Assembly (NCBI GenBank): GCA_022800815.1
Contig: JAAWRC010000014.1
Location: 1 to 64,000, forward strand
From: Lachnospiraceae bacterium
Lineage (GTDB): Bacteria; Bacillota; Clostridia; Lachnospirales; Lachnospiraceae
Reading direction: 5' to 3'
DNA: 64,000 nt
Shown: positions 42,554 through 50,964 of the stretch, piece by piece
How positions within the stretch are numbered: the stretch's first letter is position 1
How the letters are laid out: each line of letters starts with the position of its first letter
The notes under the pieces: generated by a model
Database searches by the model: none
Told to the model about the DNA's origin: nothing
The model's input: the letters and a program-made list of their open reading frames with translations, nothing else
Translations under genes and position numbers: made by a program

Positions 42554-42582
42554 TTGCAGGAAGAAACGAGGCGTGTTATACT
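42554..42582 (+). promoter_or_regulatory. Promoter of the PfkB-family kinase gene
   Basis: TTGCAG (42554-42559), 17-base spacer, TATACT (42577-42582), 56 bp before the start codon. Confidence 0.7.
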
Positions 42583-42638
42583 GATAGACAAGGTGCGGCG
42601 GGAAAGCCGTAAAAATAACGGAAGCAGGAGGGAATGTC

Positions 42639-43607
42639 ATGAAAAGACTGATTTCCATTGGGGAGGCATTGATCGATTTCGTGCCCCATCAGATCGGATG
42701 CGAGTTGAAAGAGGTTAAGGATTTCAAGGGCGTGGTGGGAGGGGCACCGGCCAACGTGGGAGGCGCCTACATCAAGCTTGGCGGCCCGGCGGCCATGGTC
42801 ACCCAGTTGGGGAATGACGCCTTTGGCGACCGGATCGTGGACGAGTTCGTGGGCCACGGCATCGACGTGAGCCATGTGCTGCGTACCGACGAGGCCAACA
42901 CCTGCCTGGCCTTCGTATCACTGAAAGAAGACGGAAACCGGGACTTCTCCTTCTACCGGAAGCCCAGTGCCGACATGCTCATGAGCGCCGACGTGGTGGA
43001 GAAGGCGTGGTTCGAGGACGCTTACGCCCTTCATTTCTGCTCGCTGTGCCTGGGGGATTTTCCGATGAAGGAGGCCCACAGAAAGGCCATCACCTATGCG
43101 CTGGAGTGCGGCGACATGATCAGCTTTGATCCCAACATCCGTCTGCCGCTGTGGAAGGATTACAATGAGCTTCGAAAAGCGATTTTGGAATTCATTCCTT
43201 ACGCCCACGTGTTGAAAATCTCCGACGAGGAGCTGGAATTCATCACCGGGAAGACGAAGGTGGAGGATGCGAAGGACGTTTTGTTCCAGGGGAACGTGCG
43301 GCTGGTGATTTACACCAAGGGGGCCGACGGGGCGGAAGCCTACACGAAGACGGCCTCGGCCGAGGCACCCTCCAGGAAGGTGAAGGCTATTGACACCACG
43401 GGAGCGGGCGACGCCTTCATTGGTTCCTTCCTCTATCAGCTTTCAGCCGACGGCGTGACGGTGGACACCCTTAAGGACCTGACGGCGGAGCGGCTGGAAA
43501 AGTACCTGCTGTTCTCCAACCGTTACTGCGAATACAGTGTTCTCGGAAACGGCGCCATCGCCTCCTATGCGACGGCCGCCCAGTTTGAAGAGTATCTGAA
43601 AAAGTAA
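42639..43607 (+). CDS. PfkB-family carbohydrate kinase (fructokinase-like)
   Basis: A 322-residue ribokinase-family enzyme with the N-terminal block GEALIDFVP, the substrate block GGAPANVGGAYIKLGGPAAM and the catalytic block DTTGAGDAFIGSFL (base Asp in GAGD). The overall pattern matches ScrK-type fructokinases, which phosphorylate fructose to fructose 6-phosphate; other hexoses cannot be excluded. GCGGCCC (43608-43614) pairs with GGGCCGC (43622-43628) just after the stop, without a T-tract. Confidence 0.88.
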   Translation: MKRLISIGEALIDFVPHQIGCELKEVKDFKGVVGGAPANVGGAYIKLGGPAAMVTQLGNDAFGDRIVDEFVGHGIDVSHVLRTDEANTCLAFVSLKEDGNRDFSFYRKPSADMLMSADVVEKAWFEDAYALHFCSLCLGDFPMKEAHRKAITYALECGDMISFDPNIRLPLWKDYNELRKAILEFIPYAHVLKISDEELEFITGKTKVEDAKDVLFQGNVRLVIYTKGADGAEAYTKTASAEAPSRKVKAIDTTGAGDAFIGSFLYQLSADGVTVDTLKDLTAERLEKYLLFSNRYCEYSVLGNGAIASYATAAQFEEYLKK

Positions 43608-43640
43608 GCGGCCCGGACCAGGGGCCGCCGGACAGGGAGC

Positions 43641-44621
43641 ATGAAAACATTAAACCAGGATATCAAAGACAGAGCCTTCCGCCCCGTATACTGCCTGTAC
43701 GGGGAGGAGGCCTTTTTAAAAAAGAGCTATAAAAACAGGCTGATCGAGGCCGTTCTTGGCGACGACCGGATGAATTTCCAGAGCTTTTATGAAAAAGAGA
43801 CGGATCTTGACGAGGTCATTAGCCTGGCGGACACCATGCCGTTTTTTTCGGAGAAACGGCTGATTCTCATTGAAAACAGCGGCCTGTTCAAAAAGGATGC
43901 GGAGCCGCTTCCTTCCTATCTGCCCCGGATGCCGGAGAGCACGGTGCTCCTTTTCGTGGAGGAGCAGGTGGACAAGCGCAACAAGCTCTACAAAAAAGTG
44001 AAGGAGCTGGGCTACGTGACGGAGCTTGGCAGACAGTCGGAGGGGGAGCTGAAAAAATGGATTGTCCGGAGCCTCAAGCAGGAGAACCGGCAGATCTCCC
44101 AGGCGGCCATGGGGCTTTTCTTAGACAGCGTGGGCGATGACATGGAGCACATCCGCACGGAGCTTGACAAGCTGGTCGCCTACACGGAGGGGAGGGAAGG
44201 GATCCTTCCGGAGGACGTGCGGGCGGTCTGTTCCGTGCAGATCACAGGCAAAATTTTTGACATGATCACGGACGTGGCCTTGGGCCGCCAGAAGGCCGCC
44301 ATGGGGAAATACTGTGACCTTCTGGCCCTCAGGGAGCCGCCCATGCGGATCCTGTTCCTCATTGCCAGGCAGTTCAATCAACTGCTGGTGGTGAAGGAGC
44401 TTGCCCTGACGGGGAAAGGGAAGGATGAGATTGCGAAAAAGGCGGGGATCCAGCCCTTCGTGGCCGCAAAGGCCATGAGCCAGGGAAAAAATTTCCGCAT
44501 GGGGGAGCTTCGAGGCTATCTGGAGAAGTGCGCCGAGGCGGAGGAGGCCGTGAAGACCGGGCGGCTCTCCGACAAGCTGGCGGTGGAGCTTTTGATCACG
44601 GAGTTTTCCGGGAGGAAATAG
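43641..44621 (+). CDS. holA: DNA polymerase III delta subunit
   Basis: A 326-residue clamp-loader subunit of normal length, with the HolA N-terminus (FRPVYCLYGEEAFLKKSYKN), the AAA-like middle region (LVAYTEG, FDMITDVALGRQKAAM) and the C-terminal collar domain (LIARQFNQLLVVKEL). It complements the DnaX protein encoded at 21.7 kb in loading the sliding clamp. sfsA follows immediately. Confidence 0.95.
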   Translation: MKTLNQDIKDRAFRPVYCLYGEEAFLKKSYKNRLIEAVLGDDRMNFQSFYEKETDLDEVISLADTMPFFSEKRLILIENSGLFKKDAEPLPSYLPRMPESTVLLFVEEQVDKRNKLYKKVKELGYVTELGRQSEGELKKWIVRSLKQENRQISQAAMGLFLDSVGDDMEHIRTELDKLVAYTEGREGILPEDVRAVCSVQITGKIFDMITDVALGRQKAAMGKYCDLLALREPPMRILFLIARQFNQLLVVKELALTGKGKDEIAKKAGIQPFVAAKAMSQGKNFRMGELRGYLEKCAEAEEAVKTGRLSDKLAVELLITEFSGRK

Positions 44622-44649
44622 TTTGGATAAACCGGAAAGGGGAGCCGAG

Positions 44650-45363
44650 ATGAGGGCGGACATGGTTTATAAAGATATGGAGCGGGGCGTCTTCCTTGGG
44701 CGCCCCAATCGTTTCGTGGCGGAGGTGGAGCTTCACGGGGAAACGGTCCGCTGCCACGTGAAAAACACGGGGCGGCTTAAGGAGCTTCTGGTTCCGGGGG
44801 CCGGAGTGTGGCTGCAGCACTGTGAGAAGGCGGAGAGGAAGACCAAATATTCCCTGATCGTGGTGGAAAAGCCGGGGCCGGAGGGAGTGCCGGTTCTTGT
44901 GAACGTGGATTCCCAGGCCCCCAACGAGGCGGCGGCGAGCTGGGTGAGGCGGGGCGGCGGCGGCCGCTTTCGGGACCTGACCCTCCTTAAGCGGGAAAAG
45001 AAGTTCGGGAATTCCAGGTTTGACCTGTATTTCGAGGCGGACGGTCGGAGATGCTTCATGGAGGTGAAGGGTGTGACCCTGGACGTGGGCGGGGTGGCGA
45101 AATTTCCCGACGCTCCCACCGAGCGGGGCGTAAAGCACGTGGAGGAGCTTGCGGCGGCCGCAGCCGCCGGGTACGAGGCGTACCTCCTTTTCGTGATTCA
45201 GATGAAAGGGGTCCGGGCCTTCGCCCCCAACGAGGCGACCCATCCGGCCTTCGGCGAGGCACTGCGGGCCGCCGCCCGGGCGGGGGTACATGTTCTGGCC
45301 TACGACTGTATCGTCACGGAGGATGCCATGACCGTCGACTGCGAGGTGCCGGTGTGGGTGTGA
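44650..45363 (+). CDS. sfsA: SfsA-family DNA/RNA nuclease-like protein
   Basis: About 237 residues with SfsA hallmarks: FLGRPNRFVAEVELHGE, CHVKNTGRLKELLVPG, FDLYFE and FMEVKGVTL (PD-(D/E)XK-like Glu-x-Lys) and FPDAPTERGVKHVEEL. ATG 44650 is chosen because AAAGGGGAG lies just upstream; a TTG at 44623 is possible. The family was named for sugar-fermentation stimulation in E. coli; its molecular role is not settled. It ends before a strong terminator. Confidence 0.93.
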   Translation: MRADMVYKDMERGVFLGRPNRFVAEVELHGETVRCHVKNTGRLKELLVPGAGVWLQHCEKAERKTKYSLIVVEKPGPEGVPVLVNVDSQAPNEAAASWVRRGGGGRFRDLTLLKREKKFGNSRFDLYFEADGRRCFMEVKGVTLDVGGVAKFPDAPTERGVKHVEELAAAAAAGYEAYLLFVIQMKGVRAFAPNEATHPAFGEALRAAARAGVHVLAYDCIVTEDAMTVDCEVPVWV

Positions 45364-45418
45364 TGTCCGAGGGGCAAGGCGGCAATCTCTCTCATGCGTG
45401 CCCGCCCGTCCGGAGACG

Positions 45419-45494
45419 GTATGTCACAGATGCGATGCTACGCACGAGCCGTGTGGTGAGCAGGGGAAAAACACTCCCCTGCTCAAGTGTTTTT
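45419..45494 (+). terminator. Terminator after sfsA, within a copy of the hairpin repeat
   Basis: GAGCAGGGGA (45458-45467) pairs with TCCCCTGCTC (45475-45484) around a 7-nt loop, followed by AAGTGTTTTT. The preceding bases align with the repeat at 26457-26530. The stem differs by a compensated T-A to C-G change. Confidence 0.75.
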
Positions 45495-46047
45495 ACGGGC
45501 TGTGCAAATTGTGTGGACCAATGAGGTTGGCGCATTGGCTTACAATGCGAGTACGTCATGGGGCGCAAAAAGCGGAGCAAGACGGCATTGGGTTGCCGGC
45601 CTTGCTTTTGCGTCCGGCACCATCAGAGGATCAGCGTGATTGTACAAAAGGGGGACTTGGATATGGGGACAAGAGGCATTAATTTAGAATTATAGAATTA
45701 AAACTAAAACATGAACGGAAAAGGATGACATTTCCATCTGGAAATGGTATAATTTGTCGAAAGGGGTGTTGTGGATAACTCCTGATTATCTTTTGGTTAT
45801 GTATCGACTTGGGGATTTTCGATTGTGGAGACCGGGGAGAAAAGAAGGAAAATACGGGAGTTGATAACTTTGGAAGATCTTTAGAATATGGACTTGCGCC
45901 AAACCGAGAAGGGAGCGGGCGGAAAATTTCCGTGAGCAGACGATAGACGTGTTTCAAGTCGTGTCTGCGATGGAAAGTTTTCTGCCCGCTCCCTCCGTGT
46001 TCCTGGGGAGATTTTCTGTCCGCTCCCTCCGCATTTCCGGGAAAATT
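45495..46047. other. Gene-free spacer between sfsA and the DeoR-type gene
   Basis: No credible ORF was found. The spacer holds a promoter-like ATGACA-N17-TATAAT (45725-45753, plus strand), a perfect DnaA box (TTATCCACA, minus strand, about 45769-45777) and a very long hairpin at 45911-45993. A short unstable or non-coding transcript from 45760 is possible but not demonstrated. Confidence 0.5.
45911..45993. terminator. Long hairpin downstream of the DeoR-type gene
   Basis: The arms at 45911-45941 and 45963-45993 pair over 31 positions with a few mismatches; the outer ten pairs are GGGAGCGGGC/GCCCGCTCCC. A second, imperfect copy of the right arm (TTTTCTGTCCGCTCCCTCC) lies at about 46012-46030, so the left arm has two possible partners. 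It lies 3' of the leftward DeoR-type gene and could terminate it, though no long T-tract follows. Confidence 0.6.
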
Positions 46048-46821
46048 TCACGGTTGTGCCAGGATCAGCTCGATTCCCATCTCCCGGATCCCGGAGGCAT
46101 ATTCCCGCGGGAGATTGGCGTCGGAGACGATCGTGTGGACACGGCTTAAGGGAAATCCGATGGACAGGGCGTTGGTGCCGAATTTCTCGCTCTGGGCCAC
46201 CAGGATGGTTTGGGTCGCATGCTTGGTGATCTCTTCCCGCAGGTTATTGTCGTGGATGCCGTAGTCGGAGACGCCGAACTCGAAGGTGATGCCGCCGGCA
46301 CCGACGATGGCCTTGTCCACGAACACGCTGCGGACCGCATTCAGGGCCATGTCCCCGTACATGTTTTTCTCGTTGACGTCCAGCTTTCCACCGAGGACAT
46401 AGATGTCAAAGTTCGTGTTGCTCATCTCGTTGGCCACCGCCAGGGAGTTGGTCAGGATCGTGAGGCTGTGGAGCCGTTTTAATTGGCGGGCCACCTGCAG
46501 GACGGTGGTTCCCGTGGCGAGGATGATGGTTTCCCCGTCGTGGACCAGGCCGGCGGCCGCCCTTCCGATCGCCACCCGGTCCGCCTGGCCGTGGATTTCT
46601 TCGGATTTCGGCAGAAGAAATTTCCGGTCGTCCTGGCGGTCGGTGAGGACGGCGCCCCCGTAAATCCGTTTGACGAGGTTTTTGTCCTGGAGGGTTTCCA
46701 GGTCCCGCCTGGCGGTCTCGTTTGATACGCCGAACTTGGTGACGATGTCTGTCATTTTGATGATGCCGCCGCATTGTCTGAGCATGTCTAAGATAATATC
46801 TTGGCGTTCTTGTGCCAACAT
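46048..46821 (-). CDS. DeoR-family transcriptional regulator
   Basis: The 257-residue regulator has an N-terminal DeoR helix-turn-helix (ERQDIILDMLRQCGGIIKM, FGVSNETARRDLETL) and a C-terminal DeoR sensor domain of the sugar-phosphate isomerase type (TIILATGTTVLQVARQL, FVDKAIVGAGGI). A TTGCCA-N17-TATAAT promoter lies at 46868-46896 on the minus strand. It is divergent from the class V aminotransferase/Dpp genes, which it probably regulates; the effector is likely a phosphorylated intermediate, possibly made by the FGGY kinase. Confidence 0.92.
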   Translation of the reverse strand: MLAQERQDIILDMLRQCGGIIKMTDIVTKFGVSNETARRDLETLQDKNLVKRIYGGAVLTDRQDDRKFLLPKSEEIHGQADRVAIGRAAAGLVHDGETIILATGTTVLQVARQLKRLHSLTILTNSLAVANEMSNTNFDIYVLGGKLDVNEKNMYGDMALNAVRSVFVDKAIVGAGGITFEFGVSDYGIHDNNLREEITKHATQTILVAQSEKFGTNALSIGFPLSRVHTIVSDANLPREYASGIREMGIELILAQP

Positions 46822-46867
46822 GGTTTTCGTTCCCCCTTATCTGTTTGGCCGGGCTTCTTTCTGAAAA

Positions 46868-46896
46868 ATTATACCCTATTTTTGACCGTTTGGCAA
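46868..46896 (-). promoter_or_regulatory. Promoter of the DeoR-type gene
   Basis: Minus strand: TTGCCA (46891-46896), 17-base spacer, TATAAT (46868-46873). Confidence 0.75.
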
Positions 46897-47071
46897 GGTC
46901 GCAAATAAAATATGACTGATATTCAACGTGATATATAGAAAATCGCATAAAAATATGTAATAAATACATAAAACAAGAGTGATAAACGAAAAATGACGGG
47001 TATTAACTTGGAGAAATACATGGAAAAACGTAAATACCACAAAAGATATTGTATAAAATACACATTTTATA

Positions 47072-47122
47072 TTGACAAACACACATAATAATAATATAAT
47101 ATCGTCATAATTCCAATATTGG
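47072..47122 (+). promoter_or_regulatory. Consensus promoter and candidate operator before the aminotransferase gene
   Basis: TTGACA (47072-47077), 17-base spacer, TATAAT (47095-47100) is a perfect sigma-A consensus. The 10-bp palindrome CCAATATTGG (47113-47122) sits just after the expected start site, where a repressor such as the divergent DeoR-type protein could block transcription. The rest of the 338-bp spacer is A+T-rich without other clear signals. Confidence 0.7.
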
Positions 47123-47159
47123 TTTGGAGAAACACAAATTAACAGGGGAGGTATGACTC

Positions 47160-48257
47160 ATGAGTGTCACAAAATTGTTTTCTCCCGGACCTGTCATGGT
47201 CAGGGACAATGTCCGCCGGGCCTGTCTGCACTATGATATCTGCCACAGGAGCAAGGAGTTTGAGCAGATGTTTGAGGACACCCAGAAAAAGATTTTGAAG
47301 CTGTTCCTTGCGGACGATTCATATTACAGCCTCATTGTTTCCGGCTCCGGCACCTCGGCCAACGAGACGGTCCTTTCTTCCATTTTCAAGGAGGGCGAGG
47401 CGGTCTTGCTGATCCGGAACGGCATGTTCGGGGAACGCCTTCTGGAGATCATTGAGAAATACCGGATTCCCCTGGTGGACTGTCCCTTTCCCTGGGCGGC
47501 TTATCCGGATCTTGATGTGATCGAGGGGATGTTGAAAGAGCACCCGGAGGTGAAGGTGGTTGCGATGGTGTTTCACGAGACCAGCACCGGCATGATCAAC
47601 CCGGTGGGGGAGGTGGGCGCCCTCTGTGAGAAATATCAGAAGCTTTTGTCGGTGGACTGTGTTTCTGCGGCCGGGGGAGAGCTGATCGACGTGGCTGACA
47701 AGAATATCGCCATTGCGACTTCGGTGGGGGGGAAATGCCTGGGCGCCTATCCGGGCTCGGCCTATATCTGTGCGAGGAGGGAACTGTTGGACGGTCTGAC
47801 GGCGGCGCAGTGCAGGAACGTGTACCTGAGCCTGTACAAGCATTACCACAGCGCCCTCTCCACCAGCCAGACGCCCAACACTCCCAACGTCAATCTGTTC
47901 TGGCCCTTAAACGTGGCCCTGACCAATGCGCTGGAGGAGGAGACGCTGGAGGGGCGGATCGCCCGGTATCGGCGATGTGCGGCCATCATCCGGGAGGGCG
48001 TGGTGAAGCTTGGCTGCCGCATCCTATTGAAGGAGCATATGTCGAACACGGTGACCTCCGTCTTTCTCCCGGAGGGAATCGATGCACAGGAATTTCTGGA
48101 TGAGATGGAGAAGCGGGGCTACACCTTCTATATCGGAAAAGGAGATTATGCGAAGCAGGGAATGATTCAGGTGGCGAACATGGGCGAGATCTACGAGCAG
48201 GACTGCGAAAATATGCTGGAGGTGTTCGGCCTGGTCCTTAAAATGCTGGCGGGATAG
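47160..48257 (+). CDS. Class V PLP-dependent aminotransferase (PhnW/alanine-glyoxylate type)
   Basis: A 365-residue PLP enzyme beginning KLFSPGPVMVRDNVR, with LIVSGSGTSANETVLSS, VFHETSTGMINPV, SVDCVSAAGGE and the PLP Lys in SVGGKCLGAYPGSAY. It resembles 2-aminoethylphosphonate-pyruvate and alanine-glyoxylate/serine-pyruvate aminotransferases. No phosphonatase or other phosphonate gene is nearby, so a role in glyoxylate or amino acid catabolism is at least as likely. It is first in a run leading into the peptide-type ABC importer. Confidence 0.85.
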   Translation: MSVTKLFSPGPVMVRDNVRRACLHYDICHRSKEFEQMFEDTQKKILKLFLADDSYYSLIVSGSGTSANETVLSSIFKEGEAVLLIRNGMFGERLLEIIEKYRIPLVDCPFPWAAYPDLDVIEGMLKEHPEVKVVAMVFHETSTGMINPVGEVGALCEKYQKLLSVDCVSAAGGELIDVADKNIAIATSVGGKCLGAYPGSAYICARRELLDGLTAAQCRNVYLSLYKHYHSALSTSQTPNTPNVNLFWPLNVALTNALEEETLEGRIARYRRCAAIIREGVVKLGCRILLKEHMSNTVTSVFLPEGIDAQEFLDEMEKRGYTFYIGKGDYAKQGMIQVANMGEIYEQDCENMLEVFGLVLKMLAG

Positions 48258-48335
48258 GACGGATTCCGTGGGTCATTGTCGGATGAATTTTGTGGGTCAC
48301 TATTAAATTTTACGTATACGTAAGGAGGATTGTGT

Positions 48336-49940
48336 ATGAAAAAAAGGTTGGCACTTATTTTGGCGTTGGCACTGTTTGTCATGTCGTTTGCGGGCTGCGG
48401 CGGCGGAAAGGACTCCGAAGGGGAGCAGGCGGAGACCGGGGGAGCGGGAGAAAGCAAGGCGGGAGAGACGGAGAAGGCGGAAGGGACGGCTTCCGGCGGG
48501 GGAGATACGCTGGTTATTCTCTCTTCCGGTGCCTTCCAGGGGGCTTGGGACCCTACCGGCAACACGATTCTTTCCAACAAGCATCTGGAATGGAACGTGT
48601 TTGACCGGGCCATTCACAAGGATGCGGAGGGGAATTATGTTCCCGGTTTGTGTGAGAAGTGGGAATATCAGGAGGACGGCTACACGCTGCGGCTGTATGT
48701 GAGGCGGGGGGTGAAATTCCACGACGGAAGTGATCTGACGGCGGAGGATGTGGCCGCTTCTGTGGAGTGGACGACCAGGCTGGACTCGGCCAGGGTGGGC
48801 GACTGGGGCGGGGCCTTCAAGACCAATGTGATTGACGACTACACGGTCGACATCTGGCCGGAGAGCGAAACTCCCAGCGCTAACTTGGTGGACATGCTGA
48901 CGGCAGATGCGATTTTGTCCTCGGACGACATTGCGAACGGGACGCTGGATACGACCCTCAACGGCTGTGGGGCTTACCGGTTCGTGAAGTACGAGAACGA
49001 GACCTGTTATCTGGAGGCTTTTGAGGATTACTGGGATCCGGAGAATGCGGCAAAGGTGAAATACTGTGAATACAAGTACGTCTCGGAGCCGGCCACCCGC
49101 CTGGCGGCCCTCCAGACCGGCGACGCCCATCTGATCGAGCGGGTCGACATCGAGCAGGTGGACCAGATCGAGGCGGACGACGCCATTGAATACGAGAAGG
49201 TCTATGTGGACGAGCAGAAGTACATGATTTTTAAATGTACCCAGGACGTCATGCAGGAGGAGCTTGTGCGGAAGGCCATCAGTTATGCCATCGACCGGGA
49301 GACCATTGTCAACGACATCATGGGCGGCTACGGTGTCCTTGCGGACTCTTATGTCTCTCATGTGAACAATATGTATGCGCCGGCGGAGGGGATACCCACC
49401 TATGCCCCGGAGAAGGCGAAGGAACTGTTGTCTCAGGCCGGCTATCCGGGGGGCGAGGGGCTTCCTGTCATCAAGTATATTACCTCCACGGGCTTCTATC
49501 CGAAGACGAAGGAGTATGCGGAGTATATTGTTTCGAACCTGAATGACGTGGGTATCCAGGTGGAATTGGTGGTCATGGAGTCGGCGGCATGGGAGGCTGC
49601 TCTCTATGAGGAGGATTCCTGCCTGATGGTAGATACGGGATGGATGAATGTGGGCGGCGATGCGAACTTTATTCTGGGCTCCCATTACAGGACCAGGGGG
49701 CGCTGTAATTTCTCCAGCTATGCGGAGGTGGATGCGGCTCTCGACAAGGAGAGTGCGATCACGGACCCGAAGGAGAGACTTGCCTGCATTGAGAAGGAGC
49801 TGTTCCCGCTGCTTGTGGAGACCAATACCAATATGCCGCTGTTTGATTCGGTTCAGGTTTACGGCTATGTGAAAAATCTGGAGGGTCTGGACATTCTTCC
49901 CACCTCCAACATCAATTTTGCAAAGCTTTCTCTGAAGTAA
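48336..49940 (+). CDS. Family 5 (Dpp/Opp-type) substrate-binding lipoprotein
   Basis: About 534 residues with lipobox FAGC, an acidic linker and the SBP_bac_5 fold (KWEYQEDGYTLRLYVRRGVKFHDG, LTAEDVAASVEW, VRKAISYAIDRETIV). ATG 48336 is used; AAGGAGG lies 7 nt before it. A perfect 12-bp palindrome, TACGTATACGTA (48311-48322), lies directly before the ribosome site. A hairpin after the gene probably allows excess of this protein over the membrane subunits. Substrates may be peptides or peptide-like compounds. Confidence 0.92.
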   Translation: MKKRLALILALALFVMSFAGCGGGKDSEGEQAETGGAGESKAGETEKAEGTASGGGDTLVILSSGAFQGAWDPTGNTILSNKHLEWNVFDRAIHKDAEGNYVPGLCEKWEYQEDGYTLRLYVRRGVKFHDGSDLTAEDVAASVEWTTRLDSARVGDWGGAFKTNVIDDYTVDIWPESETPSANLVDMLTADAILSSDDIANGTLDTTLNGCGAYRFVKYENETCYLEAFEDYWDPENAAKVKYCEYKYVSEPATRLAALQTGDAHLIERVDIEQVDQIEADDAIEYEKVYVDEQKYMIFKCTQDVMQEELVRKAISYAIDRETIVNDIMGGYGVLADSYVSHVNNMYAPAEGIPTYAPEKAKELLSQAGYPGGEGLPVIKYITSTGFYPKTKEYAEYIVSNLNDVGIQVELVVMESAAWEAALYEEDSCLMVDTGWMNVGGDANFILGSHYRTRGRCNFSSYAEVDAALDKESAITDPKERLACIEKELFPLLVETNTNMPLFDSVQVYGYVKNLEGLDILPTSNINFAKLSLK

Positions 49941-49972
49941 TGGTCCGGGAAGGATCCTGACGGCATAAGGAC

Positions 49973-50011
49973 TGCCCGGTATAATGGCACAGGGTTATAC
50001 CGGGCAATTTT
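49973..50011 (+). terminator. Hairpin between binding-protein and permease genes
   Basis: A perfect 12-bp stem (TGCCCGGTATAA at 49973-49984 with TTATACCGGGCA at 49995-50006) is followed by ATTTT. It is probably a partial terminator reducing permease expression. Confidence 0.75.
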
Positions 50012-50033
50012 GATAATGAGGGAGGCGGTATGC

Positions 50034-50963
50034 ATGCTTTCGACTGTGATCAAAAGGCTCCTCCAGGGACTGGTGGTCATTGTGGCTGTAATGGTAGTAA
50101 CATTTGTTTTGCTCAGGTTAATACCGGGAGACCCGGCCAGGACCATGGCGGGGAATGCCAGCCAGGAGGTGATCGACGCCCTTCACGAGGAGATGGGTCT
50201 CAATGACCCGATTCCCATCCAGTTTTTCAACTATGTGAAGAATATTTTCAAGGGCGATCTGGGCTATTCTTATTTTTGCAAAGACGATGTGTCTCAGGTG
50301 ATCGCCGGTTCCTACAAGGCGACGCTTATCATGGTGGGGCTGGCACTTCCGTCGGCTGTTTTTCTGGGGCTTTTGCTTGGACTTTTGGCGGCGGTGTTCC
50401 ATGACACGGTCGTGGACCGGCTGATCAGCTCAGTTTCTATTTTGTTCCAGTCCATGCCCAATTACTGGGTGGCCATCATGCTGATCCAGATCGTGGCCGT
50501 CCGCTATAAGCTTCTACCGGCGTCGGGCTACAAGGACGTGAAGAGCGCCATTTTGCCGGCCATCGTCCTGGGGCTTCCCCTGGCGGGGGTCTTTGCGAGG
50601 AATGTCCGGGTCAACATGCTCGGTGGCATGCAGCAGAATTTCTCCAAGGCGGCCAAGGCCAGGGGCGTGCCCGGCTTTAAGATTTTGATGGAATACTCGT
50701 TCCGGGACATTCTGGTGCCGTTCCTCACCCTGGTGGGATCTCAGCTTGGGTTCCTGGTGGGCAACTGTCTGCTGATCGAGAATCTCTTCGGCTATCCGGG
50801 CATCGGTCTCCAGACCCTGAATGCGATCCTCAGGCGGGATTATTTCCTGGTGCAGGGCCTCGTGGTCATGCTGTCCATTATTTTTATTCTGTTGAATACG
50901 GTGATCGACATTTCTTATCTGTATCTGGATCCCCGTATCCGCAAAGCGCAGGGAGGGCTGTGA
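50034..50963 (+). CDS. Dpp/Opp-type ABC permease, first subunit
   Basis: A 310-residue DppB/OppB-like permease beginning MLSTVIKRLLQGLVVIVAVM, with the family PGDPAR and MGLNDPIPIQF segments and the EAA-like loop AKARGVPGFKILMEYSFRD. ATG 50034 is preferred because GGAGG lies 8 nt before it; upstream TTG/ATG codons lack a ribosome site. It is followed 1 nt later by its partner. Confidence 0.93.
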   Translation: MLSTVIKRLLQGLVVIVAVMVVTFVLLRLIPGDPARTMAGNASQEVIDALHEEMGLNDPIPIQFFNYVKNIFKGDLGYSYFCKDDVSQVIAGSYKATLIMVGLALPSAVFLGLLLGLLAAVFHDTVVDRLISSVSILFQSMPNYWVAIMLIQIVAVRYKLLPASGYKDVKSAILPAIVLGLPLAGVFARNVRVNMLGGMQQNFSKAAKARGVPGFKILMEYSFRDILVPFLTLVGSQLGFLVGNCLLIENLFGYPGIGLQTLNAILRRDYFLVQGLVVMLSIIFILLNTVIDISYLYLDPRIRKAQGGL

Positions 50964-50964
50964 T

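Noticed and set aside
45769-45777. Replication origin suggested by a perfect DnaA box
   Set aside because: Only one perfect box was seen, and no dnaA, dnaN or similar gene is adjacent.
47160-48257. Specific call as 2-aminoethylphosphonate aminotransferase (phnW)
   Set aside because: Sequence fits the class V family, but no phosphonatase or other phosphonate gene is nearby, so only the family is stated.
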